35,462 nt of DNA from Pontiellaceae bacterium (GCA_016937945.1 JAFGVP010000090.1:1-35462), one strand, 5' to 3'; positions 15,262 through 24,063 are shown, counted from the stretch's first letter. The notes: generated from the sequence alone by a model not told the origin. Numbers and translations are program-made.

Positions 15262-16443
15262 TTATGCCTGATCCAGCAGGGCCCACTCGTCGGCACCGGT
15301 CCCCTCTTCAAGAACCGGAAAAACTGCTTCGAGCACAATTCCTCCGCTCTTTCCATTGCGCACGGAAACCGAACCTTTAAAGAGTCTTACAATGTGCGAA
15401 GCCAATGCGTTCCGCAGACCGAAGTCTCCCCCGGGAACCACCAGCGTGCGTTGCCCTCCGACTTCAAAAAAGGAATCCAGACTCTCCTTCGAAAGCGACG
15501 GGCCGGACGTAATGAATGAAATAGAAACCTTGCCTTGATGGACAACCGTGTCGATGCAGACCTGCTGTCCCGCCTCGACGCACATCGTTGCCACACCGAG
15601 CAGATCCGCACAGGCTCGGAAAAACAGATTGGAATTGGCCAGAACCCGAACCTTTTGCGCGATTTCAGCAGATGGCAGAATAACAAATTCCGCGTGGCTT
15701 CCTTCCAACTCATCAAGTGCTCCCTGAATAGCGGTATGCACGCGGACGGCCGACATGCGGAATGATGAAGAATCAACGTTGATGGAAGAGAGCAGGCACG
15801 CATCATCAACCAGCTTGAGCATACGCTGGCGCGCGTGTTCGTAGTCGTCTTTGAATACCCGGAGTTTGGAATCGGCCGGAAGCTCGTCGAACACATAATC
15901 GCCTACGCCGAACAATCCGGTCAGCGGGGTGCGGATTTCGTGCGAAAGCACCGAGAGCCATTGCGACTTTGCATCATCCCAGACTCCGAGACGGCGATGC
16001 GCCTCGGCCAGTTGAACGGCTCCCTGCCGAACCTGCTCCTCCATATCCAGCTGGAATGCGCGCAGCTTCAGGTGGGTTCTGACCCGGGCAAGAACTTCGG
16101 CCTCATGAAGCGGCTTGGTAACATAGTCAACCGCACCGACATCGAATGCCTTTACCTTATCCTCGGGATCGGTCAGCGCACTCAGAAACAGAACCGGAAT
16201 ATTGGCGGCTGCACGCCGGGATTTCAGGGTACGGCAGACTTCATACCCATCGATCTCCGGCATACAGATGTCGAGCAGGATGAGATCGGGCGTTTCATGT
16301 TCAAGAACCGACAGCGCCATTACTCCGCTGGGAAATGCCACGACATCATAACCGCCCTCCTCACGAAGCATGGATTCAAGCACGTTGAGGTTTTCAGGCT
16401 CATCATCAACAATCATGATGGTTTTCGTTCGTGTCTGTGTCAT
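15262..16443 (-). CDS. Receiver-HisKA protein with a degenerate ATPase domain
   Basis: There are 393 residues. The receiver (about 7-122) is complete: IMIVDDEPENLN with Asp13/14, phosphoacceptor Asp58 in LILLDICMPEIDG, and Lys110 in DYVTKPLHEAE. A coiled linker leads to HisKA, WLSVLSHEIRTPLTGLFG, with His168. The last 130 residues occupy the place of the HATPase domain but lack its marks: the N box NLLxNA has become DLLGVA (about 280-285), no DxGxG box is present (ITSGPSLS instead), and the glycine lid is GGDFGLRNAL. The protein probably cannot autophosphorylate; it may act as a phosphatase or as an acceptor and dimer partner of the larger kinase upstream, which it overlaps by four bases. It is cytoplasmic. 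Its stop is 13 bases before the decayed LuxR regulator. Confidence 0.85.
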   Translation of the reverse strand: MTQTRTKTIMIVDDEPENLNVLESMLREEGGYDVVAFPSGVMALSVLEHETPDLILLDICMPEIDGYEVCRTLKSRRAAANIPVLFLSALTDPEDKVKAFDVGAVDYVTKPLHEAEVLARVRTHLKLRAFQLDMEEQVRQGAVQLAEAHRRLGVWDDAKSQWLSVLSHEIRTPLTGLFGVGDYVFDELPADSKLRVFKDDYEHARQRMLKLVDDACLLSSINVDSSSFRMSAVRVHTAIQGALDELEGSHAEFVILPSAEIAQKVRVLANSNLFFRACADLLGVATMCVEAGQQVCIDTVVHQGKVSISFITSGPSLSKESLDSFFEVGGQRTLVVPGGDFGLRNALASHIVRLFKGSVSVRNGKSGGIVLEAVFPVLEEGTGADEWALLDQA

Positions 16444-19400
16444 CGCGACTCCTTTTCTTTCAACAGTGTTTCAAGTGCCGAATAATCATAACTATCCGCA
16501 CACCGGCTCATGTAGGCACCCAATTCAGGCTGTTCGTCGGAAACCTGCTTGATCAACTCTCTCAAGCCCTGAACATATCCCCGCCGTACAACAGCCAGAC
16601 AGTCTTTTACCAGATTTCCCGGAAGCAGTTCAACCATCGGCACAAAACTCGACGGCTGTTGTTTCTCCGGTGGACGGGCGACCGTTTCGTATCGGTAACG
16701 AACCCCGACCGCCTGTTCGATTCCCTGGAGCAACTGCGCATCACGCAGCGGCTTCGGAAGAAATCCATTGGCTCCGATGCTCATCAGCATCTGCTCGTCA
16801 TCCGGATGGGCCGAAGCCGTCATGACCAAAACCGGCAAACCTTTCAGCGCAGGGTTGGAGCGGATCGCCTTGAGCGTTTCCGTTCCGTTCAGCTTCGGCA
16901 TCTTTTTATCGAGCAGAACCAGATCAAATTCCGGGTCTTCGGCAAGTCGCTCCAGCGCCTCTTCGCCGTTCGTTGCCATCTCTGTCTTGAAGCCGATCGA
17001 CCCCAGCAGCAACGCGAGCATTTCCAGGCTGTTTTTATCATCTTCAACCAGTAGCAGGCGACGCACCGGCTCATCCGCAGCCAGAGAGATAATTCGCCGC
17101 GGATCCGCTGTCGCCGGTTTTGCGGCACATTCATCGGCAAGGAAACTGAAGCAGAACCGACTGCCCTTTCCGACCGTGCTTTCCACAACAATATTGCCGC
17201 TCATCGCACGGGCATACTGCCGACTGATCGCCAGACCGAGTCCGGTTCCCTTACCGGTGCTCCGACCGGATGCCGCCTGCTCAAAAGCTGAAAATATGTT
17301 TTCCAGTCCATCCGCTTCGATGCCCACGCCGGTATCCTCTACCGTAAGTTCCACCATCAGTCCCCCTGCCCCCCGCGCTTGCTCCCGGAGTGCAGCAGTA
17401 ATCCGTACCCAGCCGGCCGGCGTAAACTTAACGGCGTTTCCGACCAGATTGATCAGAACCTGCCGAATCTTTCCGTTATCGGCATGAATACACGCCGGCA
17501 AGGATTCTTCGACCTCCAGCTCAATGGCGAGATTCTCGGCATCGGGATGCTGGTCAAACATCTGCCGGATCTCCTCCAGCAGCGGACGAAAATAGAAGTC
17601 CACGGAAGAGAGTTCCACATGGGTCGATTCATTCCGGGAAAGCAGCAAGACATCGTTAATGAGCTCCAGCAGATGATTCCCGCTGTCGAGAATAACGTTC
17701 AGTCCCTTGCTGCAGACCGCATTGCTGCGGCTTCCGCCGCAACTCCGACGGAGAATCTGCGAATATCCCAGAATCGCGTTCAACGGGGTCCGGATTTCGT
17801 GCGACATGTTTGCCAGAAACATGCTTTTGGCGCGGGCGGCTTCCTTCGACTCCTCGCAGGCGCGCAACAGATCCTGCTGCATGGCCTGCATCTGCTCAAT
17901 CATCTCGGATTGTTTCTCCGTGAATCGCGCAAGTTTCTCTTCGGAAGAACGGCGTATTTTAAAATTGGCAAACATTTCCGCCATAACCCGCAACAGCCCC
18001 AGTTCCTCCTCCTGCCAGTCGCGAACCGCCTTAACGGCATCAAATCCGACAAAACCCAGGCAGACCGACTGATCCATCAACGGAATCGTGATCAGCGACT
18101 TGATTCCCTGTGGCTCCAGAACGGCCCGCAGGTTGCTCGACTCGAGCAGATCGTTCACGCACGGCACATGCACAATCTTTCCCTTCCGATGTGCCCCAAC
18201 CCAGTCAGGAACAACGTCGACCGGAATATCCTGAAGATTTTCAATCTCGGGAGAGATCTCGCCGGCACACCATTCATGCGTATTCGACATGATCTGGTTC
18301 TGCCAATCATAGGAAAACAGATAGGCGCGATCGGCTCCGATCAGCGTGCCGATCAGGTGGAGCGCCTCCTTAATCGCCGCATCCTGCCCGGCCACCGGAA
18401 TATTCACAAAACCGGTTGCAAGGCGCATCAACTCCCGCTGAATACTGGAAAGCCGACGGATCTGCTCTTCCGACTTCTTGCGATGGGTAATATCCTGGGC
18501 ATACCCGACGGTGCCGATCACATCGCCACGGGCATCAATCACGGGCGTTTTAAAGGTTTCAACCCAAAGCCGGTGACCCTCGTGCTCAATCGGTTCCTCC
18601 ACCCTGACGGAAGTTCCCTGGGCCATGACCACCTTATCGTCCAGCTGATACTGCTCCGCCAGCTCGGGCGGCCAGATATCCGCATCACTCTTGCCGCACA
18701 GATCGGACGGATGCTCCATGCCGCAGGCTTCAGCAAAGGATCCGTTAACAGAAAGGAAGCGGCTGTCGCGATCCTTGAGCCACACGAGTCCCGGCAGGTT
18801 TTCCAGAATGGCCGACTGATAGGATTCCCTTAATTCAAGCGCAACCTCGGCCTTCCGGCGCTCCGTAATATCGCGTGCCACGCCCTGAACCGCCTGCAAT
18901 TGACCGTCATCGGAAAAGACGGATCGCGTATAGAGCTCCACCAGCACGTGGCGGCCATCCTTGCGGATAATATCAAAGCAGTATAAGCCCTCTTCGTGAT
19001 CACCCATGATCCGCGCCTGTAGCCGCTCATAAACCATCATCTGGTATTCAGGTGCCACCAGATCGCTGATATTCATGTTCAGCAGTTCCTGCTCCGTATA
19101 TCCGGTCATTGCAAATGCCGCAGCATTCACGTAAATGCAGTTTCCTTTGAGGTCAGTCTGGTAAATGACATCCAGCGTGTTATCCACGATATACTGATAC
19201 TGCTGCTTGGCCAGTTGCAGATCCTCTTCAAACCGCCGCCGCTCGGTAATATCGCGACTGATTCCCAGCAGACCGATCAGTGTGCCGGATGCATCGCGCA
19301 GCGGAGCTTTCAGGGTATCCAGCAATACGCGCCGGCCATCAGGATAGTCAACCCACTCATCGTTACTGCGTTTCTTCCCGTCTGCCATCATCGCGGCGTC

Positions 19401-19706
19401 CTGCCCGCGGAAAAATTCCGCAACCGCCACCGGAAAAAGATCATAGTCCGTATGGCCGACGATTTCCTCGCGGGAGCACCCGACAAATTCAGCAAAGTGG
19501 GTATTGCAACCGAGGTAAACACCCTTGAAATCCTTGAAAAAGACGATATCCGGCATCGAGTCCAACAGGCCGGACAGCAGGGATGATTCATGGCGTCCGC
19601 AACGATCATTCAGTTTCGATGCCAACGCGCGGATCTGTTGCCGGAGCTCATCGTTCTCCTGCTCCAGTCTACGACTTACGCAATCGTTGGATATATTTTC
19701 TTCCAT
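16440..19706 (-). CDS. PAS-PAS-PAS-GAF hybrid sensor histidine kinase with receiver
   Basis: The product is 1,088 residues from ATG 19706. A coiled coil (about 10-35) leads to three PAS domains (about 45-160, 170-285 and 300-415), each ending in a (D)ITxR/K segment. GAF covers about 425-585. HisKA has FLANMSHEIRTPLNAILGYS with His636. The HATPase is complete: INLVGNAVKFTPAG with Asn757, VEDTGVGIE with Asp791, and GKGTGLGLAISRQ. The receiver (about 882-1000) has LLVEDDKNSLE, phosphoacceptor Asp933 in LVLLDKKMPKLNG and Lys985 in FLPKPLRDA. A C-terminal helical tail of about 70 residues has no obvious phosphotransfer histidine. No membrane helices are seen, so it senses a cytoplasmic signal. ATG 19745 would add 13 residues but lies upstream of the transcription start predicted from the sigma-54 promoter. 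It overlaps the next gene by four bases. Confidence 0.92.
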   Translation of the reverse strand: MEENISNDCVSRRLEQENDELRQQIRALASKLNDRCGRHESSLLSGLLDSMPDIVFFKDFKGVYLGCNTHFAEFVGCSREEIVGHTDYDLFPVAVAEFFRGQDAAMMADGKKRSNDEWVDYPDGRRVLLDTLKAPLRDASGTLIGLLGISRDITERRRFEEDLQLAKQQYQYIVDNTLDVIYQTDLKGNCIYVNAAAFAMTGYTEQELLNMNISDLVAPEYQMMVYERLQARIMGDHEEGLYCFDIIRKDGRHVLVELYTRSVFSDDGQLQAVQGVARDITERRKAEVALELRESYQSAILENLPGLVWLKDRDSRFLSVNGSFAEACGMEHPSDLCGKSDADIWPPELAEQYQLDDKVVMAQGTSVRVEEPIEHEGHRLWVETFKTPVIDARGDVIGTVGYAQDITHRKKSEEQIRRLSSIQRELMRLATGFVNIPVAGQDAAIKEALHLIGTLIGADRAYLFSYDWQNQIMSNTHEWCAGEISPEIENLQDIPVDVVPDWVGAHRKGKIVHVPCVNDLLESSNLRAVLEPQGIKSLITIPLMDQSVCLGFVGFDAVKAVRDWQEEELGLLRVMAEMFANFKIRRSSEEKLARFTEKQSEMIEQMQAMQQDLLRACEESKEAARAKSMFLANMSHEIRTPLNAILGYSQILRRSCGGSRSNAVCSKGLNVILDSGNHLLELINDVLLLSRNESTHVELSSVDFYFRPLLEEIRQMFDQHPDAENLAIELEVEESLPACIHADNGKIRQVLINLVGNAVKFTPAGWVRITAALREQARGAGGLMVELTVEDTGVGIEADGLENIFSAFEQAASGRSTGKGTGLGLAISRQYARAMSGNIVVESTVGKGSRFCFSFLADECAAKPATADPRRIISLAADEPVRRLLLVEDDKNSLEMLALLLGSIGFKTEMATNGEEALERLAEDPEFDLVLLDKKMPKLNGTETLKAIRSNPALKGLPVLVMTASAHPDDEQMLMSIGANGFLPKPLRDAQLLQGIEQAVGVRYRYETVARPPEKQQPSSFVPMVELLPGNLVKDCLAVVRRGYVQGLRELIKQVSDEQPELGAYMSRCADSYDYSALETLLKEKESR

Positions 19707-19745
19707 TGGATCTGTTCCCGACACTCCGGACGTTGCTACCTTCAT

Positions 19746-19762
19746 AGCAAGCCAAGTGCCAA
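19746..19762 (-). promoter_or_regulatory. Sigma-54 (RpoN) promoter of the kinase operon
   Basis: The minus strand reads TTGGCAC-TTGGC-TTGCT, an exact -24/-12 match with GG and GC ten bases apart. The start of transcription is predicted near 19735, leaving a leader of about 29 bases before ATG 19706. This decides the start codon and puts the kinase, the REC-kinase and the former LuxR gene under sigma-54 control. Confidence 0.75.
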
Positions 19763-19823
19763 ATTCTTGCCCGTTCTAAAAATATTTTGAGAAAAAATGC
19801 GATCCGGCCCGTAACCAAAAAAA

Positions 19824-20036
19824 TCAGCCATGAAGTATTAACAGTCCCAGCAGCCCGCCAAGTCCCGAAGCAAAGATTGCCGCGCTGGCCATCATGCTCA
19901 AAACACCGGCCGATATGCGCAGGCCCGATACCATCATGACGGCCCCGCCACGCTCACTGCTGAAAGAATGTTCCTCTGCCGCCGTGCCGGCCTCCGGTCC
20001 GCGGCCCTGAACCTCTGAAGAAACATTACCTCTCAT
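19824..20036 (-). CDS. Small membrane protein of unknown function
   Basis: This is a 70-residue product from ATG 20036, preceded by GAGGAG ten bases upstream; GTG 20045 lies almost on top of that site and is less likely. The first 32 residues are polar and acidic with many Glu, Ser and Gly. The last 35 form one or two hydrophobic segments rich in Gly, Ala, Ser and Met (VLSMMASAAIFASGLGGLLG), so it should be a single-pass or hairpin inner-membrane protein. A run of seven T follows the stop. I do not recognise a family. It lies upstream of, and on the same strand as, the sigma-54 kinase operon, but that operon's promoter lies between them, so they need not be co-transcribed. Confidence 0.5.
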   Translation of the reverse strand: MRGNVSSEVQGRGPEAGTAAEEHSFSSERGGAVMMVSGLRISAGVLSMMASAAIFASGLGGLLGLLILHG

Positions 20037-20264
20037 CTGAATCACGCTCCTCTGTGGGCTAAAAGTATTGATTGCCGCCGGTCACACCTGCTCTGTACAT
20101 ACTCCACGCCCCGATGCTCACCCCGATCAAAGACCAAAACCGAAAAAGGCAAAAAATGATCGAATCGCAAATGAGAGAATGCAAAATCAGGCCAAGTTTG
20201 GTCCTGCATGATGCGTCGAAGTCCGCTAGCCTTCGTCACAATATTCAAAACAGAGGAATTCCTT

Positions 20265-21812
20265 ATGCGAAAATATACTGCCCTGTTGGCATCCACATTA
20301 GCCTTGATGACTGTACTCCCGAACGCAAAGGCTCAACAACCCCGCCGGCGCAATCCCCCCCGGTACGTATTTTTCTTCCTTGGCGACGGCATGTCGTCGG
20401 CCCAGGTTCTAGCGGCGGAGGCCTATAAATCCGGTAACGAGGATGACTCTTCGGCCATGCGTACTCCCGAGAAACGGCTGAATATGACGCAGATGCCCGC
20501 CACCGGACTCGCCACGACCTTCTGCGATACGCGCCTGATCACCGACTCCGCGGCCGCGGCTACCGCATTTGCATGCGGGATTAAAACCACCCCGGGAGCC
20601 ATTGGAAGGAATACCGAACTCAATGCCTCGTTCCATAGCATTGCTGAGCTGGCCCAGACACAGGGCCGCGCAATCGGCATTGTCTCCAGCGTATCGCTCT
20701 CCCACGCAACGCCGGCGGGCTATTATGCAAACGTAAACAGCCGCAACAACTATTGCGAAATCGGCTATCAGGCCTCCCAAAGCGGCTTTGAATTCTTTGG
20801 CGGCGGCCTCTTCCCTCAGATGGACAGCGATAATAATTCAGGAAAAATCAAGCTTCAGCAGGCCTTTGCCGATGCTGGATACACCATTCTCCGAAAAAAA
20901 GACGAGATCCTCGGGCTCAATGGAGAACAGGGAAAAGTGGTCTGCTCCGTAGCCACGTCCTACGACGGCGATGCCATGCCCTTCTCCATCGATCACCCGG
21001 AAGAGGATTTTTCGCTGGCCGAAATCACGCAGGTAGCCATTAACTATCTTCAGAACGATCCGGAAGGCTTCTTCATTCTGGTGGAAGGCGGCAAGATCGA
21101 CTGGGCCTGCCATGGCAATGACGCCGCAACGGCACTTCAGGAAGTAATTGCTTTTGATAACGCCATCGGAACCGCCCTTAACTTCATGACGGCGCATCCC
21201 AATGAAACCCTGATCGTGGTTACCGGCGACCACGAAACCGGCGGATTAAGCATCGGATTCCGCGGCAACAAATATCAGACCGACCTCGCACGCCTTCGCG
21301 GCCAGACCAAATCCGGCGTCCGCTTTATCGCGACCGACCTCGCCGCTTACAAAAAATCCCACAAGTGGATCGGCATTACGGAGAGCAATATTGACGACGA
21401 GATGAAATCGCTTATCAAATCCTGCTTCGGACTGGAATGGAATGATCTGACGGCTTTTCAGAAAGAGCAACTCGAGCGGGCCTATGATTATACCATGAGC
21501 GGCAAAGAACCGGACAGCCGCCCCAGCGGATATGACCTTGAGGCCGTCACCTCCGTCGATTATCTGACCTACGGCGGAACCGATCCGCTGACCGTTACCA
21601 TCACGCACATCCTTGCCAACGAAGCCGGACTCGACTGGACAACCTCCAGCCATACAGCGTTGCCGGTTCCCGTATTTGCAGCAGGCGCCGGGGCCCGCAG
21701 CTTCAGCGGATTTTACGACAATACCGACATCGCTAAAAAGCTTGGGCGCATGATGCAGCTCCCCGAGATTCCTGCTGAAGACGAGAGCCGAAAAGGCCCG
21801 TCTGCTTACTAA
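20265..21812 (+). CDS. phoA: Secreted alkaline phosphatase (PhoA family)
   Basis: The product is 515 residues. ATG 20265 is chosen because AGAGGA lies eight bases upstream and the protein then starts with a signal peptide (residues 1-23, cleavage near NAKA/QQ). All family motifs are in order: metal-binding Asp41 in FFFLGDGMSSAQ, the catalytic serine 95 in LITDSAAAATAFACG, Glu274 and Asp279 in LVEGGKIDWACHGND, Asp322 and His323 in VVTGDHETGG, and His463 in TTSSHTALPVPVF. It hydrolyses phosphomonoesters outside the inner membrane using two zinc ions and usually magnesium, releasing phosphate. No Pho box was recognised upstream. It is a single-gene unit closed by a strong terminator. Length and motifs are normal. 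Confidence 0.93.
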   Translation: MRKYTALLASTLALMTVLPNAKAQQPRRRNPPRYVFFFLGDGMSSAQVLAAEAYKSGNEDDSSAMRTPEKRLNMTQMPATGLATTFCDTRLITDSAAAATAFACGIKTTPGAIGRNTELNASFHSIAELAQTQGRAIGIVSSVSLSHATPAGYYANVNSRNNYCEIGYQASQSGFEFFGGGLFPQMDSDNNSGKIKLQQAFADAGYTILRKKDEILGLNGEQGKVVCSVATSYDGDAMPFSIDHPEEDFSLAEITQVAINYLQNDPEGFFILVEGGKIDWACHGNDAATALQEVIAFDNAIGTALNFMTAHPNETLIVVTGDHETGGLSIGFRGNKYQTDLARLRGQTKSGVRFIATDLAAYKKSHKWIGITESNIDDEMKSLIKSCFGLEWNDLTAFQKEQLERAYDYTMSGKEPDSRPSGYDLEAVTSVDYLTYGGTDPLTVTITHILANEAGLDWTTSSHTALPVPVFAAGAGARSFSGFYDNTDIAKKLGRMMQLPEIPAEDESRKGPSAY

Positions 21813-21821
21813 CAGATAGTT

Positions 21822-21849
21822 CCGAGAAAAACCATCCGGTTTTTCTCGG
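21822..21849 (+). terminator. Strong hairpin terminator after the alkaline phosphatase gene
   Basis: CCGAGAAAAACC (21822-21833), loop ATCC, and GGTTTTTCTCGG (21838-21849) form a perfect 12-bp stem ten bases after the stop codon. There is no long T run after it, but T5 lies inside the second arm. Confidence 0.75.
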
Positions 21850-21888
21850 GTTCCTCTCATCTATATAACTGGATAAAACCTATCTTGC

Positions 21889-21909
21889 CTGTTGATAAAC
21901 TGTCAACAG
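21889..21909. repeat. Inverted repeat CTGTTGA-N7-TCAACAG
   Basis: A perfect seven-base inverted repeat lies in the leader between the phosphatase terminator and the TetR gene promoter. It could be a regulator-binding site; it is too weak for a terminator. Confidence 0.3.
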
Positions 21910-21969
21910 CGACACAAACAACTCCATAAACACTTACTAATGAGAATCTTAAATAGGTGATCCTTTCGG

Positions 21970-21998
21970 TTGACAACTTTCCATCCACTTCATAGGCT
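21970..21998 (+). promoter_or_regulatory. Candidate promoter of the efflux operon
   Basis: A perfect -35 hexamer TTGACA is followed, after 17 bases, by TAGGCT, a poor -10. The predicted start falls near 22005-22010, just ahead of the palindromic operator and about 35 bases before the TetR start codon. Confidence 0.4.
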
Positions 21999-22010
21999 CC
22001 CGAATCATTA

Positions 22011-22030
22011 TTTTAAATGACTATTTAAAA
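22011..22030. promoter_or_regulatory. Probable TetR operator: 20-bp palindrome
   Basis: TTTTAAAT-GACT-ATTTAAAA is a perfect eight-base inverted repeat around four bases, 12 bases before the TetR-family start codon and at the predicted transcription start. Position, size and symmetry fit an autoregulatory TetR operator. The binding itself is inferred. Confidence 0.55.
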
Positions 22031-22042
22031 CGGAACGCGCCT

Positions 22043-22678
22043 ATGACAACAAAAAAAAGGCTGATTCGATCTGCCTGCACCGTGTTTGCTGCGAAAGGAT
22101 ATCGGGATGCCACTGTGGCGGAGATCTGCGAAAGTGCAGAAGCCAACATTGCGTCGGTTAATTACCATTTCGGTGATAAATCCAACCTCTACTACGCATG
22201 CTTCATGCATCTGTTTGGCGTGGTCGAAAGAACCTACCCGGAGCCGGAAACGACCGATCCGGAAACCTGGCTGCACGCGTTTGTTCGAACCCGTATCCTG
22301 AACATTCTCGATGACGGCGAAGCCGGACTGCTCCCGAAACTGATGCATCTGGAAATGGGCCAGCCGACGGAAATCCATGGCCGGCTTTTTGACGACGCCA
22401 TCCGTCCGCGCCACAAACGCATTGTTGAAATGATCGGAATCTTCCTTGGAGAAGATACCGATCCGGTGGCAATTCAGGTTGCCGCCGCCAATTTTACCAG
22501 TCTTCATATTTTCATGAATATCGGAAAGCAGCAGGCAGGGAAACCAGGCCCCTTTGAACAGGACCGCCCCATTGGAAAAAGCGAGTGCAGCAAAATGGCC
22601 AATCAGGTGGCCGCGTTTGCCATGGGAGGACTTCATGCAACCCGCGCCCACCTGAACCAACAGAGGAACCCCTCATGA
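22043..22678 (+). CDS. TetR/AcrR-family transcriptional regulator (CecR-like)
   Basis: The product is 211 residues. The N-terminal helix-turn-helix is typical: LIRSACTVFAAKGYRDATVA, EICESAEANIASVNYHFGDK, SNLYYACF. The helical ligand-binding part follows (about 60-205) and, with the ASVNYHFGDKxxLY core and MHLEMGQPTEI segment, resembles the CecR (YbiH) group. Such proteins repress efflux genes until a drug or metabolite binds. It is the first gene of the efflux operon; its stop overlaps the ATG of the NodT gene (ATGA), so it is translationally coupled to its likely targets. CGGAA lies eight bases before the start codon. The palindrome in its leader is the probable operator. Confidence 0.88.
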   Translation: MTTKKRLIRSACTVFAAKGYRDATVAEICESAEANIASVNYHFGDKSNLYYACFMHLFGVVERTYPEPETTDPETWLHAFVRTRILNILDDGEAGLLPKLMHLEMGQPTEIHGRLFDDAIRPRHKRIVEMIGIFLGEDTDPVAIQVAAANFTSLHIFMNIGKQQAGKPGPFEQDRPIGKSECSKMANQVAAFAMGGLHATRAHLNQQRNPS

Positions 22679-24063
22679 CCCCCCGCAACTTTATTATGAT
22701 TGCCGCCCTCCTTCCGCTGGCCGGATGCACAATGCTGAAGCCGGATCACGATGGCGCGCTGAACGCATATGTTGCCGAAACCTATTCGCGACAAGGCGGA
22801 GACGCCGCCGGAGAAGGTCCTTGGTGGAAGAGCTTTAACAGTCCGGAACTGGATCGCCTGATGGACGAGGCTTTCTCAGGAAACCTTTCCCTGGCGAAGT
22901 ATGCCGCCCGGCTCAGGCAGCAACAGGCGCTGGCCGCCAAGGCCGGCGCGTCCGGAATTCCGACACTCTCCGGAACCGGGTCAGCAGGAACCACCCGCCC
23001 CGACATTACGGAGAGCCGGAAGGTTGACGCCTACGCGCTGGGCCTCTCGGCATCCTATGAACTCGATCTCTGGGGCCGGGTTGCCTCAACAGCCCAAACT
23101 GCGGCACTCAGCCGGGAAGCCAGCCGGTTTGACCTGCAAAGCGCAACACTCTCGCTTTCCGCAAATATTGCGGACACGTGGCTGGCCATCATTGCACAGG
23201 AAAGCAAGCTGGACCTACTGCGCGGCCAGCTCGATGCAAATACAAAGACCCTTGAACTGCTTCAGCTCCGTCAGCGCAATGCCATCTCGACCCAGCTTGA
23301 TGTGCTGCAGCAGAAACAGGTGGTTGAGTCGACCAAGGCACTGATTCCGGCGGCTGAACTGCAACTCGAACTGCTGAAATCGCAACTCAATGTACTGCTC
23401 GGGCGCATCCCGGGAGCTCCGGTTGAACTCAGCACGAAGACTCTTCCGGCCCTGCCGGATCTTCCCTTCTCGGGAATCCCTGCCGACCTGCTCATCAAAC
23501 GGCCCGATATCCAGGCCGGACTGGCCCGACTGGAATCGAAGGAGTATGCCGTTGCCGCGGCACGTGCGGATCAATTGCCGACCCTGACTCTGAGCGGTTC
23601 GCTTTCCGCATCGGACAGCGATCTTGGAAACCTGCTCGATAACTGGGCCGGCAACCTCGCGGCCGGATTGGTTGCTCCGCTGATCGACGGAGGACGGCGC
23701 CGTTCGGAGGTCGCATATCAGCAGGCGCTGACCGACGAAGCACTGGCCGCCTATCAATCAACTGTGCTGACCGCCATTACGGAAGTGAACGATGCACTGG
23801 CCACTGAGCAAAAAACGGCGGAGCAGCTGGCTATCGAGGAGCAACAGCAACAAACTTTATCATCGCAGCTCTCCGAAGCAGACCTCCGATATCGCAAAGG
23901 CCTGAACACCTATCTGACGGTTCTCAATGCGCTCTCCGCAAAACAGAGCCTCGAACGCAGCCTCATTACCACCCGAATCAATTATTACACGGCCCGTATC
24001 GAGCTTTACCGCGCGCTCGGCGGCGACTGGAACATCAACCTTTTAGAACCCGCTTCAAAATAA
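22675..24063 (+). CDS. Outer-membrane efflux channel lipoprotein, NodT/OprM type
   Basis: The product is 462 residues from ATG 22675, which has GAGGAA five bases before it; an upstream in-frame ATG at 22585 lies inside the TetR gene and is rejected. The N-terminus PRNFIMIAALLPLAGCTML has a signal peptide with lipobox LAGC, so the channel should be lipidated and trimeric in the outer membrane. Two TolC-type outer membrane efflux repeats follow, with family landmarks WWKSFNSPELDRLMDEAF, SYELDLWGRV and, at the second repeat, LLIKRPDIQAGLARLESKEY, together with PTLTLSGSLSASDSD. It forms the exit duct for the RND pump encoded downstream. Ten bases separate it from the membrane-fusion gene. Confidence 0.92.
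   Translation: MTPRNFIMIAALLPLAGCTMLKPDHDGALNAYVAETYSRQGGDAAGEGPWWKSFNSPELDRLMDEAFSGNLSLAKYAARLRQQQALAAKAGASGIPTLSGTGSAGTTRPDITESRKVDAYALGLSASYELDLWGRVASTAQTAALSREASRFDLQSATLSLSANIADTWLAIIAQESKLDLLRGQLDANTKTLELLQLRQRNAISTQLDVLQQKQVVESTKALIPAAELQLELLKSQLNVLLGRIPGAPVELSTKTLPALPDLPFSGIPADLLIKRPDIQAGLARLESKEYAVAAARADQLPTLTLSGSLSASDSDLGNLLDNWAGNLAAGLVAPLIDGGRRRSEVAYQQALTDEALAAYQSTVLTAITEVNDALATEQKTAEQLAIEEQQQQTLSSQLSEADLRYRKGLNTYLTVLNALSAKQSLERSLITTRINYYTARIELYRALGGDWNINLLEPASK

Noticed and set aside
17379-18833. A 484-codon plus-strand open frame
   Set aside because: It is antisense to the hybrid kinase, whose PAS, GAF, HisKA and ATPase motifs are complete in the minus strand.
20179-20195. A sigma-54-like site TTGGCC..TTTTGCAT on the minus strand, upstream of the small membrane protein gene
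   Set aside because: The distance between GG and GC is nine bases, not ten, and the site is about 140 bases from the start codon.
22585-22674. An upstream in-frame ATG for the NodT gene adding 30 residues
   Set aside because: It falls inside the TetR coding region and would place the lipoprotein signal peptide internally. ATG 22675 has a ribosome-binding site and restores the signal peptide.
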